DNA from: Eupeodes corollae
Lineage: Eukaryota > Arthropoda > Insecta > Diptera > Syrphidae
Direction: 5' to 3'
Length of the DNA stretch: 64,000 bases
Assembly: GCF_945859685.1 (NCBI RefSeq)
Contig: NC_079148.1
Span: 49,982,421-50,046,420, forward strand
Shown: positions 48,153-59,170 of the stretch, piece by piece
How positions within the stretch are numbered: the first letter of the stretch is position 1
How the letters are laid out: the number at the start of each line of letters is the position of its first letter
Made by a program: the position numbers and the translations under genes
Notes under the pieces: generated by a model
Database searches by the model: none
What the model was told of the DNA's origin: nothing
Seen by the model: the letters and a program-made list of their open reading frames with translations, nothing else

Positions 48153-50718
48153 GTTAAATTTTTTGAACACTATCGTCTTGATAATATTTCTTGTCTCACC
48201 GTTTGGAACTAGCCTTCAACTATTTAAAGGTAATATGAGAGTGCTTCCAAAAATGCTGTCTAGCATAACTTACGAGTAAAACTTTGGTCCTATTTTCAAG
48301 TACAGAGAATCGTTCTTTTGCCGTACTGCATGAATATGTATAATGTCTTAATACCACACTCTGTATGTCACCTATCATTGCAATATTATTGAATTCAAAA
48401 CCAAAGTGCTTCGAGACTTTTTTAAAATCCTGTTTTTCCTCTTCTAAAATTTACTGTGCTCTTCACAAAGTCTGCTTGAAATGCATTAAGTGCACCATGG
48501 TTATAAAAATATAAGGCTTATTTAGATACTGTTCTTATCTGCTTTTCATTCAGTTTTTAAAGTTTGAAAAGTTATTTAAGTAATAGGAAACTAAAAAGGA
48601 GTCAAATTTGTATATACTCTAGCTGTATTTGTCATGAATGAGTTCAGTGATACATATGTACCTCAAGATGCCTTTGATTTGCTTCGGAAGCTATTTCAAG
48701 GCTGTTATTAGAGATTCTAAATAAAGGATAACGAAAAATATAAGCGCGTACTTACAAATCCTGAGAGCAAAAAAATAAATGTAAGTAAAAAAAAAAAACA
48801 CGTAAATATTTTGTTCAAAATCAGCTGAGAATGTTTTTATTTCGAAATTATGATAGAAAATTGTATTTTTTGTAGAATTCGTGACAACAAGTCAAAAACA
48901 TAAGCGTTGTACTCTTTAATGAACATTATTTTCCACTGTAAAAATACAAGTATAAAACATAATATGGGTTTTAAGAAAAAGAACTTAATAAAAACACAGA
49001 AATTCCTAAAAACAAATTTAAAAATTCTGAAATAAACGCCTATTAAAAAATATATAACCAATATTCCTACGAAATATTCTTAGGTTAACCCTTACCTTTA
49101 AAAATAAGCAATTAAGTCAATATACCAAAATATCGAGGTTAGGTAACTGCAATCGTTTATAAAATTCTTTATAAATTCCTTTGAAAACTTTAACTTTACC
49201 TTACTTACATTGTTTACTAATGTTGACCCACGTCATTAAAACTTTCCAAAAAAATAAAGGAGGTGTTACCGTTAGGTATTTTTAATCCTCTAGGTAGATA
49301 AAATTAAATCCTAACTAAAACTATAGCTTTAGGTAGATAAAGAAGAAAAAAACAAATTACCAACAATTTTAACCTTTTTTTATCGGGAGTCGCCTTTTCG
49401 CGCTTCGCCAAAAACAATAACAGACACATTTTCGTTTTGCGAATAAAATAAATAAATACATGCACCTATACCTATTGATGTTTGTATATATGTATTTATA
49501 GATGGCGAAATTTTTGCGTTTATTTGCATGTGGCTGAAGTGCAATAAAAGTTTATCTACCGTTATACCTACCTACCTCAATGATATACTGTGTGAGTTTT
49601 ATTGTTTGTTGGGTCATAAAATTGACTTTGGTTTATTCAGATGATTAAGATTTTGGACTTTAGCAACAAAAAAAAAACAACATTAAAACACATTTTATTC
49701 ATGATTGTAAGTGTATAGGGTAAATAAATTTGAAATGTGTGTTTATAGTATCATTATATTATATTTTGAAATACCTTAAGTTTAATTTGTAATCTTTTTA
49801 TGAAATGCACTATTTTGTTTATTTTTTCTTCCCAAGAACAGTTTACAAAATTGGTAAATCCCTCATAATGTTTGAATTATAATTATAATAGGCAATTGCC
49901 TGGGATAATATCACGTGATTAAAAACGTGATTACCTAAATGAATTGTCTTTAAGTTTCTTTCTATTCAAAATTCATTCACATAATTCTTTGACGCTAGGC
50001 AAAAAGGAGTCACACAGACACAATGAATTTAAGATTTAAATATCAAAACAAATATGTGAATTTCATGGTCTTATTGTCTAGAGACTAAATTAATACAACA
50101 TTCAACATGTGTTCTAGACTCAAGCCCTTATTATTAAATTAAAAAGACAAGGCCTTTTTACCTAACGCCAAAGAACTTGATAAGAATCTTGTGTATTTGA
50201 ATATGCTAACTGATCTAAGCACAATGGCCTTTTGACGTTAATTTTCATAGAACAGCGAAATATTAAACACATTCTTTTTTTGCTGCTTAAAGTTGAATCA
50301 CATTCTTGACGTGCGGCTGAAAAGGGTATCTCCTTTCTTTGAAACTGAAATCAAGCGTAATAAATTGATTAGATGCTCCATTTAATATATTATTATGTTG
50401 TGTATTGAATAATACTGTCTTCTCTATTAAGCTTTTACTATTAATTAATGAACTTCTTACTTTCTTAATCCCTACAGTATTTTAAGTATTTGGGTATATA
50501 AAGTCCAACAGTTACTTCAACAAATTTTAACTGATTTTTTAAATTTTTTCAGAGTAATACAATACAACAATTAACGACACTTTTTTCAATTGCTTGAAAA
50601 TGGAGATTTTTCCTTGGGCACAATTTGTTCGTCGTAGTTTCCAAAATAACTGCCTACCAATTTTTAACAAAATATTTTTGTTTTTAGGAAATGTATCGTT
50701 TCTTAAGTGTCCTCATTA
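48153..50718. other. Unassigned AT-rich intergenic DNA
   Basis: No gene recognised over about 2.5 kb. The longest frame (48837-49061, minus) is a low-complexity hydrophobic peptide and is not supported. Confidence 0.45.
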
Positions 50719-50757
50719 TATAGATAGATAGATAGATAGATAGATAGGTAGATAGAT
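50719..50757. repeat. TAGA microsatellite
   Basis: About nine TAGA units with one TAGG variant, about 20 bp from the tail of the RTE-like LINE. Confidence 0.95.
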
Positions 50758-50777
50758 TAAGATTTATTCATTCATAA

Positions 50778-52164
50778 TACTTACTTTCTTACTTAAGGTG
50801 GCGCTACAGTCCGGGGCGGACCTGGGCCTCAACCAACAAGCGTCTCCAGCCAGCTCGGTCCCTAGCTAGCTGTCTCCAGTTTCGCACGCCAAGTTGTTTG
50901 AGGTCCTCTCCCACCTGGGTGCGCCACCTGAGTCGCGGTCTTCCTCTACTGCGCCGTCACTCGGGATTGGATTCGAATACCTTCCGGGCTGGAGCGCTGG
51001 ATGTCCATCCGCTCTACATGAGCTAGCCATCTAAGCCTTTGGACTTTAATTCTGCTAACTAGGTCAGTGTCGCTGTACAGCCCGTACAGTTCGTCGTTAT
51101 AGCTTCTCCTCCATTCTCCATCTATGCGAACGGGACCAAAAATCACATGAAGAATTTTTCTCTCGAAGCATCCTAAGACGCTCTCATTTTACATGCTCGA
51201 GAGAGGACCTTACTTCTCAATTGCCTTCTAATTCCAAAGAAGCAGAGATTTGCAAGAGTTATTCTTCGTTTGATTTCAGCGCTGTTGTCGTTGACAAAGT
51301 CCTTAACTACCTCAAAGTTATAGCTGCCCATGATGACGTTTTGTCCAAGACGTCGTCGTTCAGTGTCCTTTTTTGATTACAGCATATACTTGGTCTTGCC
51401 CTCATTGACCACTAAACCCATCTTCTTCGCTTCCTTCGCAATGCTCAAAAACGCTCCACTGACATGACGCTTTGATCTTCCAGTTATGTCAATATCATCT
51501 GCGGATCCGAGTAATTGGATGGACCTTTTTTTTGACATCAAATGAATCGGTAATATCTTTTCCGACCTTGATAGAGCAGCGTGCATTCTCCATCGTCTTT
51601 CTGCACAAACGGATAAGTTTGACAGGGATGCCAAAACTAGACATTGCTCGGTAGAGCTCTTCCCTATAGATGCTGTCATACGCGGATAAGGAGATGGTGG
51701 GTATCGATTTGAAGCTCCTGGGTTTTTTCCAAGATCTGCCGTAGTGTGAATATTTGGTCGATATTAGACTTTCCTGGTCTGAAGCCACACTGATAAGGAC
51801 CAATCAGGTTGTTGACAAATGGCTTCAGACGTTCACAAAATACGGCAGAGAGGATCTTATACGCAATGTTAAGGAGACTGATGCCTCTGTAGTTAGCACA
51901 GTTTAGAGGGTCTCCTTTCGTATGCATTGGAAAAACTATGCTGAGATTCCACTCATCGGGCATGCTTTCTTCCGACCATATTTTGCAGATGAGTTGGTGC
52001 ATGCTCCCTACCAAGTCATCGCCTGCTGCTTTGAATAGTTCGGCAGCGATGCCGTCAGCTCCAGCAGCTTTGTTTGACTTAAGTTTAGATATAGCTATCT
52101 TCACTCGTCGCCGTCTCCCTTACAGCGGAATTCGGTTCGTCATCGCCTTTATATAATTTGGAGA
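50778..52164 (-). pseudogene. RTE-like LINE, copy 4
   Basis: The 3' end is at the left: a TTAC-type tail (50778-50796), then GGTGGCGCTACAGTCC. The minus strand reads KSNKAAGADGIAAELFKAAG (approximate, about 52090-52030), NCANYRGISLLNIAYKILSAV (about 51905-51845), QCGFRPGKSNIDQIFTLRQIL, a palm region, and a catalytic motif altered to SADD (51494-51505) next to DITGRSKR. The C-terminal IFGPVRIDGEWRR block is near 51140. It is truncated at 52164, where a different minus-strand LINE begins. Frameshifts near 51690, 51540 and 51360 make it inactive. Confidence 0.92.
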
Positions 52165-52800
52165 AGTAATCTTTCTAGACTGTTAACATATGGCTTCCAT
52201 TCTTGTAAATTATCTAAAGTTAGGTTGAAAGAGAGTTCACAAGAGTCCGCTAAGTTTTTCCATTCCTGAAACCATGAGCTTTGCGACTTTATAATCGAAA
52301 CAGCAATCTTTCTTGCAACTTTATAGACCGGTTTCAATGAGAAGCATGTAGTTAGGTGTTGTGTCGGGTAGTCGGAACTGCCTCTTTAGAAAGAACCTCA
52401 TGAGTTTTTCAGTGGTTTCAGACTGATTCCAGCCTCACGGCACGGAGTCGATGAAACATGCGTATAGTTTTTTTTTGCCTACGGATATATACCTCTGCAA
52501 TGTTGACCAGGCTAAATATGTGATCCACTGTGAAGTACCCCTTTCTAAATCCAATGTGGAATTCACTCAGAATATGGTTACTTTCAATCCATGCTATGAG
52601 TCGGCTTCTTAAGATTTCCATCAAGATTTTGAGCGATGAGTTGAGAAAAGCAATACCTACCTCGAAAGTTGGATGGGTCCGTCTTATCTTCTTTTTTGAA
52701 TATGGGAAAAAGATTGATTTTCTAAAAGCATCCGGTGTTTATATTTATAAAGTACCTAACAATGCAGGTATGGGGTAGGCAACTAGGCACATTTTTCCAA
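52165..52800 (-). pseudogene. LINE of the 62-kb family, copy 2 (rearranged fragment)
   Basis: The minus strand reads LRSRLIAWIESNHILSEF, then FRKGYFTVDHIFSLVN (about 52610-52510), a palm-proximal block of the reverse transcriptase. It then jumps, without the YVDD core, to a C-terminal piece (IAVSIIKSQSSWFQEW, about 52305-52260). Same family as 17770-19830 and 61690-64000. Internal deletion of the catalytic centre. Confidence 0.75.
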
Positions 52801-52810
52801 CATATTTCAA

Positions 52811-53118
52811 AGAAAAAAATAGATAAACTAGGTAGCGCAACAGTCCGTAGAGAACCAGGGACTAGTGACTTACAACTGTCAACCATTCCTGTGTGCAAAC
52901 AATTGCAGGGATAGAGGGGACCTACAGTTTATATGCCGAATCCGAACGGCCAATTTGAGAAAGCACTTTTTCATGACAAGAATTACTCTTGGAGAATTTG
53001 TCAATTCCTCGCAAGAGGCTGTACCCTTGAATAAAACTTTAGGTGACACAGGTAGGGATCGAACCCAAGACATCTCGCATGACAGTCCAAAGCACTGACC
53101 ATCATGCCACTGGTACCC
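52811..53118 (-). repeat. tRNA-derived SINE, left half of an inverted pair
   Basis: Minus orientation. The tRNA-like head is at the right: GGTACCAGTGGCATGATGG at 53118-53100 and B-box GGGTTCGATCCC near 53065. The 3' end GCGCTACC is at about 52838-52831, followed by a T-rich tail. Its head faces the head of the SINE at 53144. Confidence 0.92.
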
Positions 53119-53143
53119 ATTTCAAGGACAATCATGTTAAAAT

Positions 53144-53456
53144 GTAGTACCCGTGGCATGATGGTTAGTGCGTTGGACTGTCATGCAAGGGGCTTGGGTT
53201 CAATCCCTGCCTGTGCCACCTTAATTTAAAAAATTAATTTTCGCGGGTACTGCCTCTTGCGAGGAATTGACAATTTCTCCAAGAGTAATTCTTGTCATGA
53301 AAAAGTGCTTTCTCAAATTAGCCGTTCAGATTCGGCCTTAAATTGTAGGTCCCTTCCATTCCTGACAACAGTACTCGCACACAGGAATGGTTGAGAGTTG
53401 TAAGTCACTAGGCCCTGGTTCACAACGGACTGTTGCGCCACCCCATTTTTTTTTTG
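53144..53456 (+). repeat. tRNA-derived SINE, full-length copy with exact target duplication
   Basis: The head GTAGTACCCGTGGCATGATGG begins at 53144. The B-box GGGTTCAATCCC is near 53197. The body has the conserved GACAATTTCTCCAAGAG and GTGCTTTCTCAAATTAGCC blocks. The 3' end GGACTGTTGCGCCACC (53427-53442) is followed by a T-rich tail. A perfect 10-bp duplication ATGTTAAAAT occurs at 53134-53143 and 53457-53466. The best-preserved copy in the window. Confidence 0.95.
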
Positions 53457-53466
53457 ATGTTAAAAT

Positions 53467-55979
53467 CTTTAGTAGGTACCTTTCCATACCTAAAATATAT
53501 GAGAATGTAGAAAAGTCCTATCTGCATTTCCGTTCTTTATTTAGGGCCATCAAATATTCCAATTACTTTCATATAGAACCTCCATATTGTATATACATCT
53601 ATTGAATACTTGAGCACCAATCTCACACAGGCAAAAAAAAAGTAGGTACCCACAAAATTAAAACATGCACAAGCAAATCATTTATTCCACACGCGCCAAC
53701 CTCAAATAAAAAACCAAACCCCCAAGTCTATATTATTGGTCCGTACATATAGTCCCCAATGAGTCCCCATTTGGTTTGGGAAATAACAAAAAAAAAAACA
53801 AAAATCCACCTTCCAAAGAAACCTCCACATTATTATCCCACCTCACATATCTATACCTATACCCATTATATATCCACCTAAATAAAGAGAGGGCATTATT
53901 TACATCTACCTTACCTATAGTTTCTATATCTATATACCTATCTATCTACATGTGTGACCCGAAAATTGTGGCTGCCTTTCAAGACGTCTGTGGTTGAGAA
54001 AACAATTTTCAATTTCAACCAACCACAATGCATAGAAAATAGGTCCTCTCCCCAAACGGGATATAACCTACAACACACATACACACACAAAAAAGCGACT
54101 AACACTCAAACACAAGTTAGTATAATAACGCATCAAACCAACATAAATATGCCCACAGATAAAATAGAGAATATTTTCCAACTAATTTACACCCTCTCTG
54201 GGATTGATGATGGGTTGCAATTGCAAATGGAAGGAAAGGGTTGATTTATAAGATCTTAGCTTTGCCAAAGAAAATTCATTTCACATTTTCACACAAAGGA
54301 CTTCTTCTCTCCTTCTCGCCATATTATGTAAAGTCCTTTATATTGACCAAATATCAGCTTTGGTTTTGTTGGAGTTGTAGAAAATATCAATGAAAAATCG
54401 AAAACGAGATCCCATTGATGCTGATGATGCCCAGTGCCAGAGCTTTGGCTATAGATACTGGTACAAAATGCTCTCTGCAATTTTACAAGGGATGGAAATG
54501 GATAGATGATGATAGCCGTAGCCACTGCGGTGCACCATCATCTACAGACAGTGTGTATTATATTTTATATGTAATGTAGTCCTCCTGGTGTGGATATGGT
54601 TCCATCTCGTCCTCGGGTTGCTCAACGACTGTGTGAGCTGTGAGCTACACCACAGCAAACGATTGTGGTATATTTTTGTTGGCATACCAACAAATAAGAA
54701 CTACAACACCAACAAAAAAAAGAATACACAGGATCCAATGGTAATTCACCACCAAAACAACCCTTGAATGGGGTGCAAGAAGACTAAAAAAAAAATTGAG
54801 ATAAAATAAAAACGTACAAATTTAACCAGAAGAAGCAGTGACAGAACCGACTGTGACAGAAGGACCTTCGCGAGAATTTGATGAGCGAGCGAGAATGAGT
54901 GCAAAGGAAAAGGAAGTACACGTACACAGGACTTGTTTCCAGTTTTCTTTGAAGCTTTTCATAGCATATTTTAATTCTTAAGAGACATTTTCCTTCTCTG
55001 TACATGAATAGCAAAAATATTCCCCATTGGGGGCGACACGAGATTGTGAAAAGTTAGTTAAAAAAATGTCAGGGTGATTATTTGTTTTTCGTCTTTGTTT
55101 TTGCGTTCCAGATGCCTCATTCCCGCTGATGTAACATTGATTATTTTTTTGTACGGAGAGTTTTCTCTTTTGGAGAACAAACTTTTTTCTTTTTATTTTT
55201 TAAATACAAGTTCACAGAGGGTGGAAATAAAAATTGGAATAAATAATATTTTTTTTAAGTCGGTACTCAGTTCAACTACCTAGAGTACCTACTCCTGCCT
55301 CCCTCTGCTTGCTATTCATCATCACAATCTGAATCCCACATACGACAAGGCACGAACAGCAGCAGCAGCAGGTCCAGCCATCAGCTCCAGTTCAGGTAGG
55401 TATTGAGGCTTCATTCACTCAACACAGAATGAGTGTGTCCTTTTTTGTTGCTACTGTGTGTGGGTATTGGTTTGGGTGCTCAGCTCTGCTCGTCCAACAA
55501 AAAGGCTCAAAGCAGGGTAGTTTTTTTTTTGTTGTTTTTTTTTTTCTTTTTAAGGGAAAATAATAAAAATGAGAAAAAATTCATGGAAAAATGGAAAAAT
55601 TGTGTGAGTGTATTTGTGTGCTAGGGTAACACACAAATCTGTTGGATGAATAAGGTGAAAAAATGTTGATATTTTTCTTCTTTTTATTGTTGTTGTTGTT
55701 GGTGTAGTATGATTTGCTGTTTCTTTTACTCGCACGATGACAGAGTGGCACAGAGTGGTGGTGGCGGGCATTGAATTTTTTCCTGCGGTTGTGTGGTGGT
55801 GTGGTAGCTACTGACGATAGTGGTATTGGTAATGGTGGTGGTTGGTTGTGGCAAATCGCCTGGTGACCGTCATCGTCGTCTATTCGTCGTGTGTTTTTGG
55901 TTGCTGCTGCCTGCTGCCTGCTGCTTTCTGCCACTGTCGGCTCTAAATAGAAAAACCTCCGTCGATCGACAAGATTGAG
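53467..55979. promoter_or_regulatory. Gene-proximal upstream region of runt
   Basis: No coding sequence supported. From about 53640 to 54130 the plus strand is G-poor with CACC/CTACC-type repeats. One CAGGTAG (the site bound by the Zelda pioneer factor in Drosophila) is at 55393-55399, about 590 bp before the first candidate start site. CAG (about 55359-55372) and GTT (about 55687-55700) runs lie nearer the promoter. That the region is regulatory is inferred from its position. Confidence 0.4.
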
Positions 55980-56013
55980 TCAGTTCGCTCTGAGACTTTT
56001 ACGTGATAGGAAC
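55944..56013 (+). promoter_or_regulatory. Candidate runt core promoter
   Basis: An initiator-like TCAGTT is at 55980-55985 (A+1 at 55982). A TAAATAGA lies at 55944, about 38 bp upstream and slightly far for a TATA box. GGAAC is at the +28 position with four of five downstream-promoter bases. A second initiator-like TCAGTTTTCGAACG is at 56178-56191. Either could be the start; no transcript evidence is available. Confidence 0.35.
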
Positions 56014-56433
56014 ATAAAATTTTATACACCACCGCGAGATACTTAAATTTATCAGAAAAAAAAGATACATATACCTTATACACTCTCTTACCTATACCTA
56101 CCTATATATCTGTGTTCTCGGTTGGAAAGTTGTATTTTAAGAAACACGAGAAATATTTTTGAACGCGTTTTCAACATTCAGTTTTCGAACGTCGCACAGT
56201 GCGGAACTAAAAACAGAAAAACGATCGTCGCTAAGATATTGAAAAAATTTAATTTGTAAACACGAACACGGTCAGTGAAAGAAAATATTGAAATTAGTGA
56301 ACAAAATTAAAAATAATTATTATTTGATCAAAAAGGATAAAGTGAGACTTATAAGTGAAAAAGTGCAACCGGATTATTACAAGGATTACACCTAAAAAAT
56401 TCATCAGATCAGCAAATAAAATAAAATATAAAA
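55982..56433 (+). other. run: runt 5' untranslated region (inferred)
   Basis: AT-rich leader between the candidate initiator and the start codon. The limit is inferred from the initiator only. No intron is evident, and the start codon is preceded by AAA, which fits fly translation starts. Confidence 0.4.
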
Positions 56434-59170
56434 ATGCATTTACCTCAAGGACCAACAGTTGTAGCACCCCCACCCTCCACCAACTCCCCCCATTCAATCA
56501 ATCGGAATAACGACAACACAAACTGTCAGGATAACACCTCTTCGACCGCTGCCAAAATGCCTCCATCAATGACAGATATGTTCGCCAGCCTCCATGAAAT
56601 GCTCCAGGAATACCACGGCGAATTAGCTCAAACAGGATCCCCATCGATATTGTGTTCAGCGTTGCCCAACCACTGGCGCAGCAATAAATCGCTACCTGGA
56701 GCCTTTAAAGTCATTGCTCTGGACGATGTCCAGGATGGCACTTTGGTCACTATCAAGTGCGGAAATGATGAAAATTACTGCGGCGAATTGAGAAATTGCA
56801 CAGCAATAATGAAGAACCAAGTGGCCAAATTCAATGATCTGCGTTTTGTCGGTCGCAGCGGCCGTGGAAAGTCATTCTCATTGACCATCACCATCGCTAC
56901 TTATCCCGTTCAAACTGCCTCATACACCAAAGCCATCAAAGTGACCGTCGATGGTCCCCGGGAGCCAAGATCCAAGCAAAGTGAGTTCTACCTACCTAAA
57001 TTCTTTAAACCAAAATATTTTTATGGGATTTTTGTGCTCTCTTAATTTGATTTTATTGCAACCAAATGTTTGGCTTCGGAGTTCGGATTGTGTAAACATT
57101 TACCAACAAATAAAAAAAGATGCATTAACTTGCCCTTTATCATTATACTCATAGTCACATGAGTACACAAACATTTACGGCGCCGATATTGCTATAAAAT
57201 CAAAGAAAGAAATAAAAATCCCAACTCCATCAACCCATCCATCAGCATCAATCTTCCATCATACAAATCTCAAACCACATGTTTTGAACTAAATCGAAAA
57301 CAATTTTTTTAAATTTTTATTTTGTTTTTTCTTTTTAGATTATGGATATCCTCATCCCGGGGCATTCAATCCGTTTATGTTAAATCCTGCGTGGTTGGAT
57401 GCGGCCTACATGACATATGGATATGCGGATTATTTTCGTCATCAAGCGGCGGCTGCAGTACATCATCCTTCACTAGCTAAAGGTTAGTCATTTAAATAAT
57501 TTTGTTTTTTTTTCTGTATTTCTCTTCTATCCTTTGTCATTTTTCATTTTCGTATCTGTACATTCAACATTTTGCATTTTATTTTTGTTCATTCACATTT
57601 GAATTTTATTTTCGAGTGATTTCAATTAAAAATCGAAGCGAGAAAAACAAATAATACAAATATCTCGCATGAAACTCTTTTTTTTTTCTGCCTACCTTTC
57701 CAAATGAATTGGGGGTGAAAAGCAATAATGACACAGCATAACAACCCCTTCTTCTACTTTTTGTTCCTTCGATTGCGTATGTGTTTTTGTTTGATTTTAA
57801 TAGCAATTCCGTTCATATATAAGGGTTGTTTTTTGGTTTGCAAAAACAAAAAAACACTATACCGAATCTATAAAACCACCCCATTGAATGCATCCCTAAA
57901 AATTCATTCATATGAATTCAAATGTGAAAGACAACACAAACGAACATAGAAACGAAAAAAATCGAGTAAATACCTCAAACCATCTTAAATTCACCACAAA
58001 AGAACGTTTTAATGGGTTGTTTTTTACGCTGATGTTTTCATTTTAAAAAATGAATTAGTTTTCTAGTTTAAAGGGATATTGTATTGTGTGACTTTTCAAA
58101 CATTCATTGAATATTTTTTTTATTTCAAAGTTTTATCTTAATTAACTTTCAAAAAATTCTAACATTTCTATTTCGAAACTTCAAATCCAATGAACCTAAA
58201 CTTGAAACACATTTGAGAACAATTTTCGAAAATGATCACATTTGTTTTTTTTTTTCTGTTGTACTCAGGTAGATTCCTTATCCCAATCGACTCATACCTT
58301 TAAACATTATAAAAATATTTAAAAATACATATTTCTAACTTTTATCTTTTATTTGATTTAATTCCAGGATCCCCAACTTTGCCAACGCAAGTGCCTCAAA
58401 CCGCTCTTCCACCATCAGGTCCACAAGGTCCCCCACCACCACATGCCGGCGGCAACGGTGGTGCTGGTCCAAACGACTTCCACCAACCACCAGTAACCCC
58501 ACCTGGTCTGCCACCAATGTCCGGCCCCAATGGAATGATTCCCTCGCCCGGATCAGCAGCCAGTGCAAATGCTTACCTGCCACAATTTCCATTCGGACCT
58601 GGTCAGCCCTTCCTGCCGTATAATTTCCCAGGATTGCGAGTCCGCAACGGTCTACCACCCCACGGTGTAAATCCTTTGAACACATCCCTCGGCAGCCACG
58701 GCTCCACCGAACACATTAGTCCAGCACACATATCGCCCGCTTCGTCGCGTCCATCATCATCCAGTCCCCCATCGACGAACCACAGCATTTCGGCGAAATT
58801 GAACACATCCCTTGAGACGAATTCGCTGCACGAACAATCCTCCGATGATTCCGACGATGAGCAAATCGATGTCGTCAAATCAGCCTTCATTCCGATTCTA
58901 CGTCCTAAATTGCCATCGATGGATGAACGCCTCTGCTCCCAGGAGGATCTCGACAAGTCCATCGATTCGACTCGCAGCAGCCCCCTCAGCACAATTCAAC
59001 AATCATCTCTTCGACTGCGTTGCGACCTAAAAGCTCCATCCGCCATGAAACCCATCTTCCATGAATCATCGATCACCATTCCAGCAACGAAATCTTCACC
59101 CACCTCGCCCGAAACCAAATTCAAATCATCGACAATCTCAGCCCAGAAGACGGTCTGGAGGCCATACTGA
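56434..59170 (+). CDS. run: runt, Runt-domain transcription factor (three exons)
   Basis: A DNA-binding RUNX-family protein; in flies runt is a pair-rule gene that, with its CBF-beta-type partner, also acts in sex determination and neurogenesis. Coding exons are 56434-56980, 57339-57482 and 58368-59170 (1494 nt, 497 residues). Both introns follow GT-AG (GTGAGT...TTTTTAG; GTTAGT...TTCCAG). The N-terminus MHLPQGPT resembles fly Runt. The Runt domain covers about residues 53-180: ALPNHWRSNKSLPGAFKV, CGNDENYCGELRN, FNDLRFVGRSGRGKSF and VTVDGPREPRS. Exon 2 encodes YGYPHPGAFNPFMLNP and LDAAYMTYGYADYF, which separates Runt from its paralogues. The tail has SPASSRPSSSSP (353-364), DDSDDEQIDVVKS (390-402) and the Groucho-binding WRPY terminus (494-497). 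It is close to the length recalled for Drosophila Runt (about 510). No frameshift; it appears functional. Confidence 0.97.
56981..57338 (+). other. run: runt intron 1 (358 bp)
   Basis: Donor CAAA|GTGAGTTC and acceptor CTTTTTAG|AT after a long T-rich tract. It splits an asparagine codon just beyond the Runt domain (A from exon 1, AT from exon 2). Confidence 0.95.
57483..58367 (+). other. run: runt intron 2 (885 bp)
   Basis: Donor AAAG|GTTAGT and acceptor TTCCAG|GA. It splits a glycine codon (G + GA). The joined frame continues without a stop from the LAK of exon 2 into the proline-rich exon 3. It contains a CAGGTAG at 58266-58272. Confidence 0.95.

Noticed and set aside
53150..53215. Possible functional tRNA gene
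   Set aside because: A- and B-box-like segments are present, but the cloverleaf arms are not convincing. The same sequence recurs in several SINE copies with a shared body and tail.
58335..58992. Antisense open frames over runt exon 3
   Set aside because: Shadows of the proline- and serine-rich coding exon on the opposite strand.
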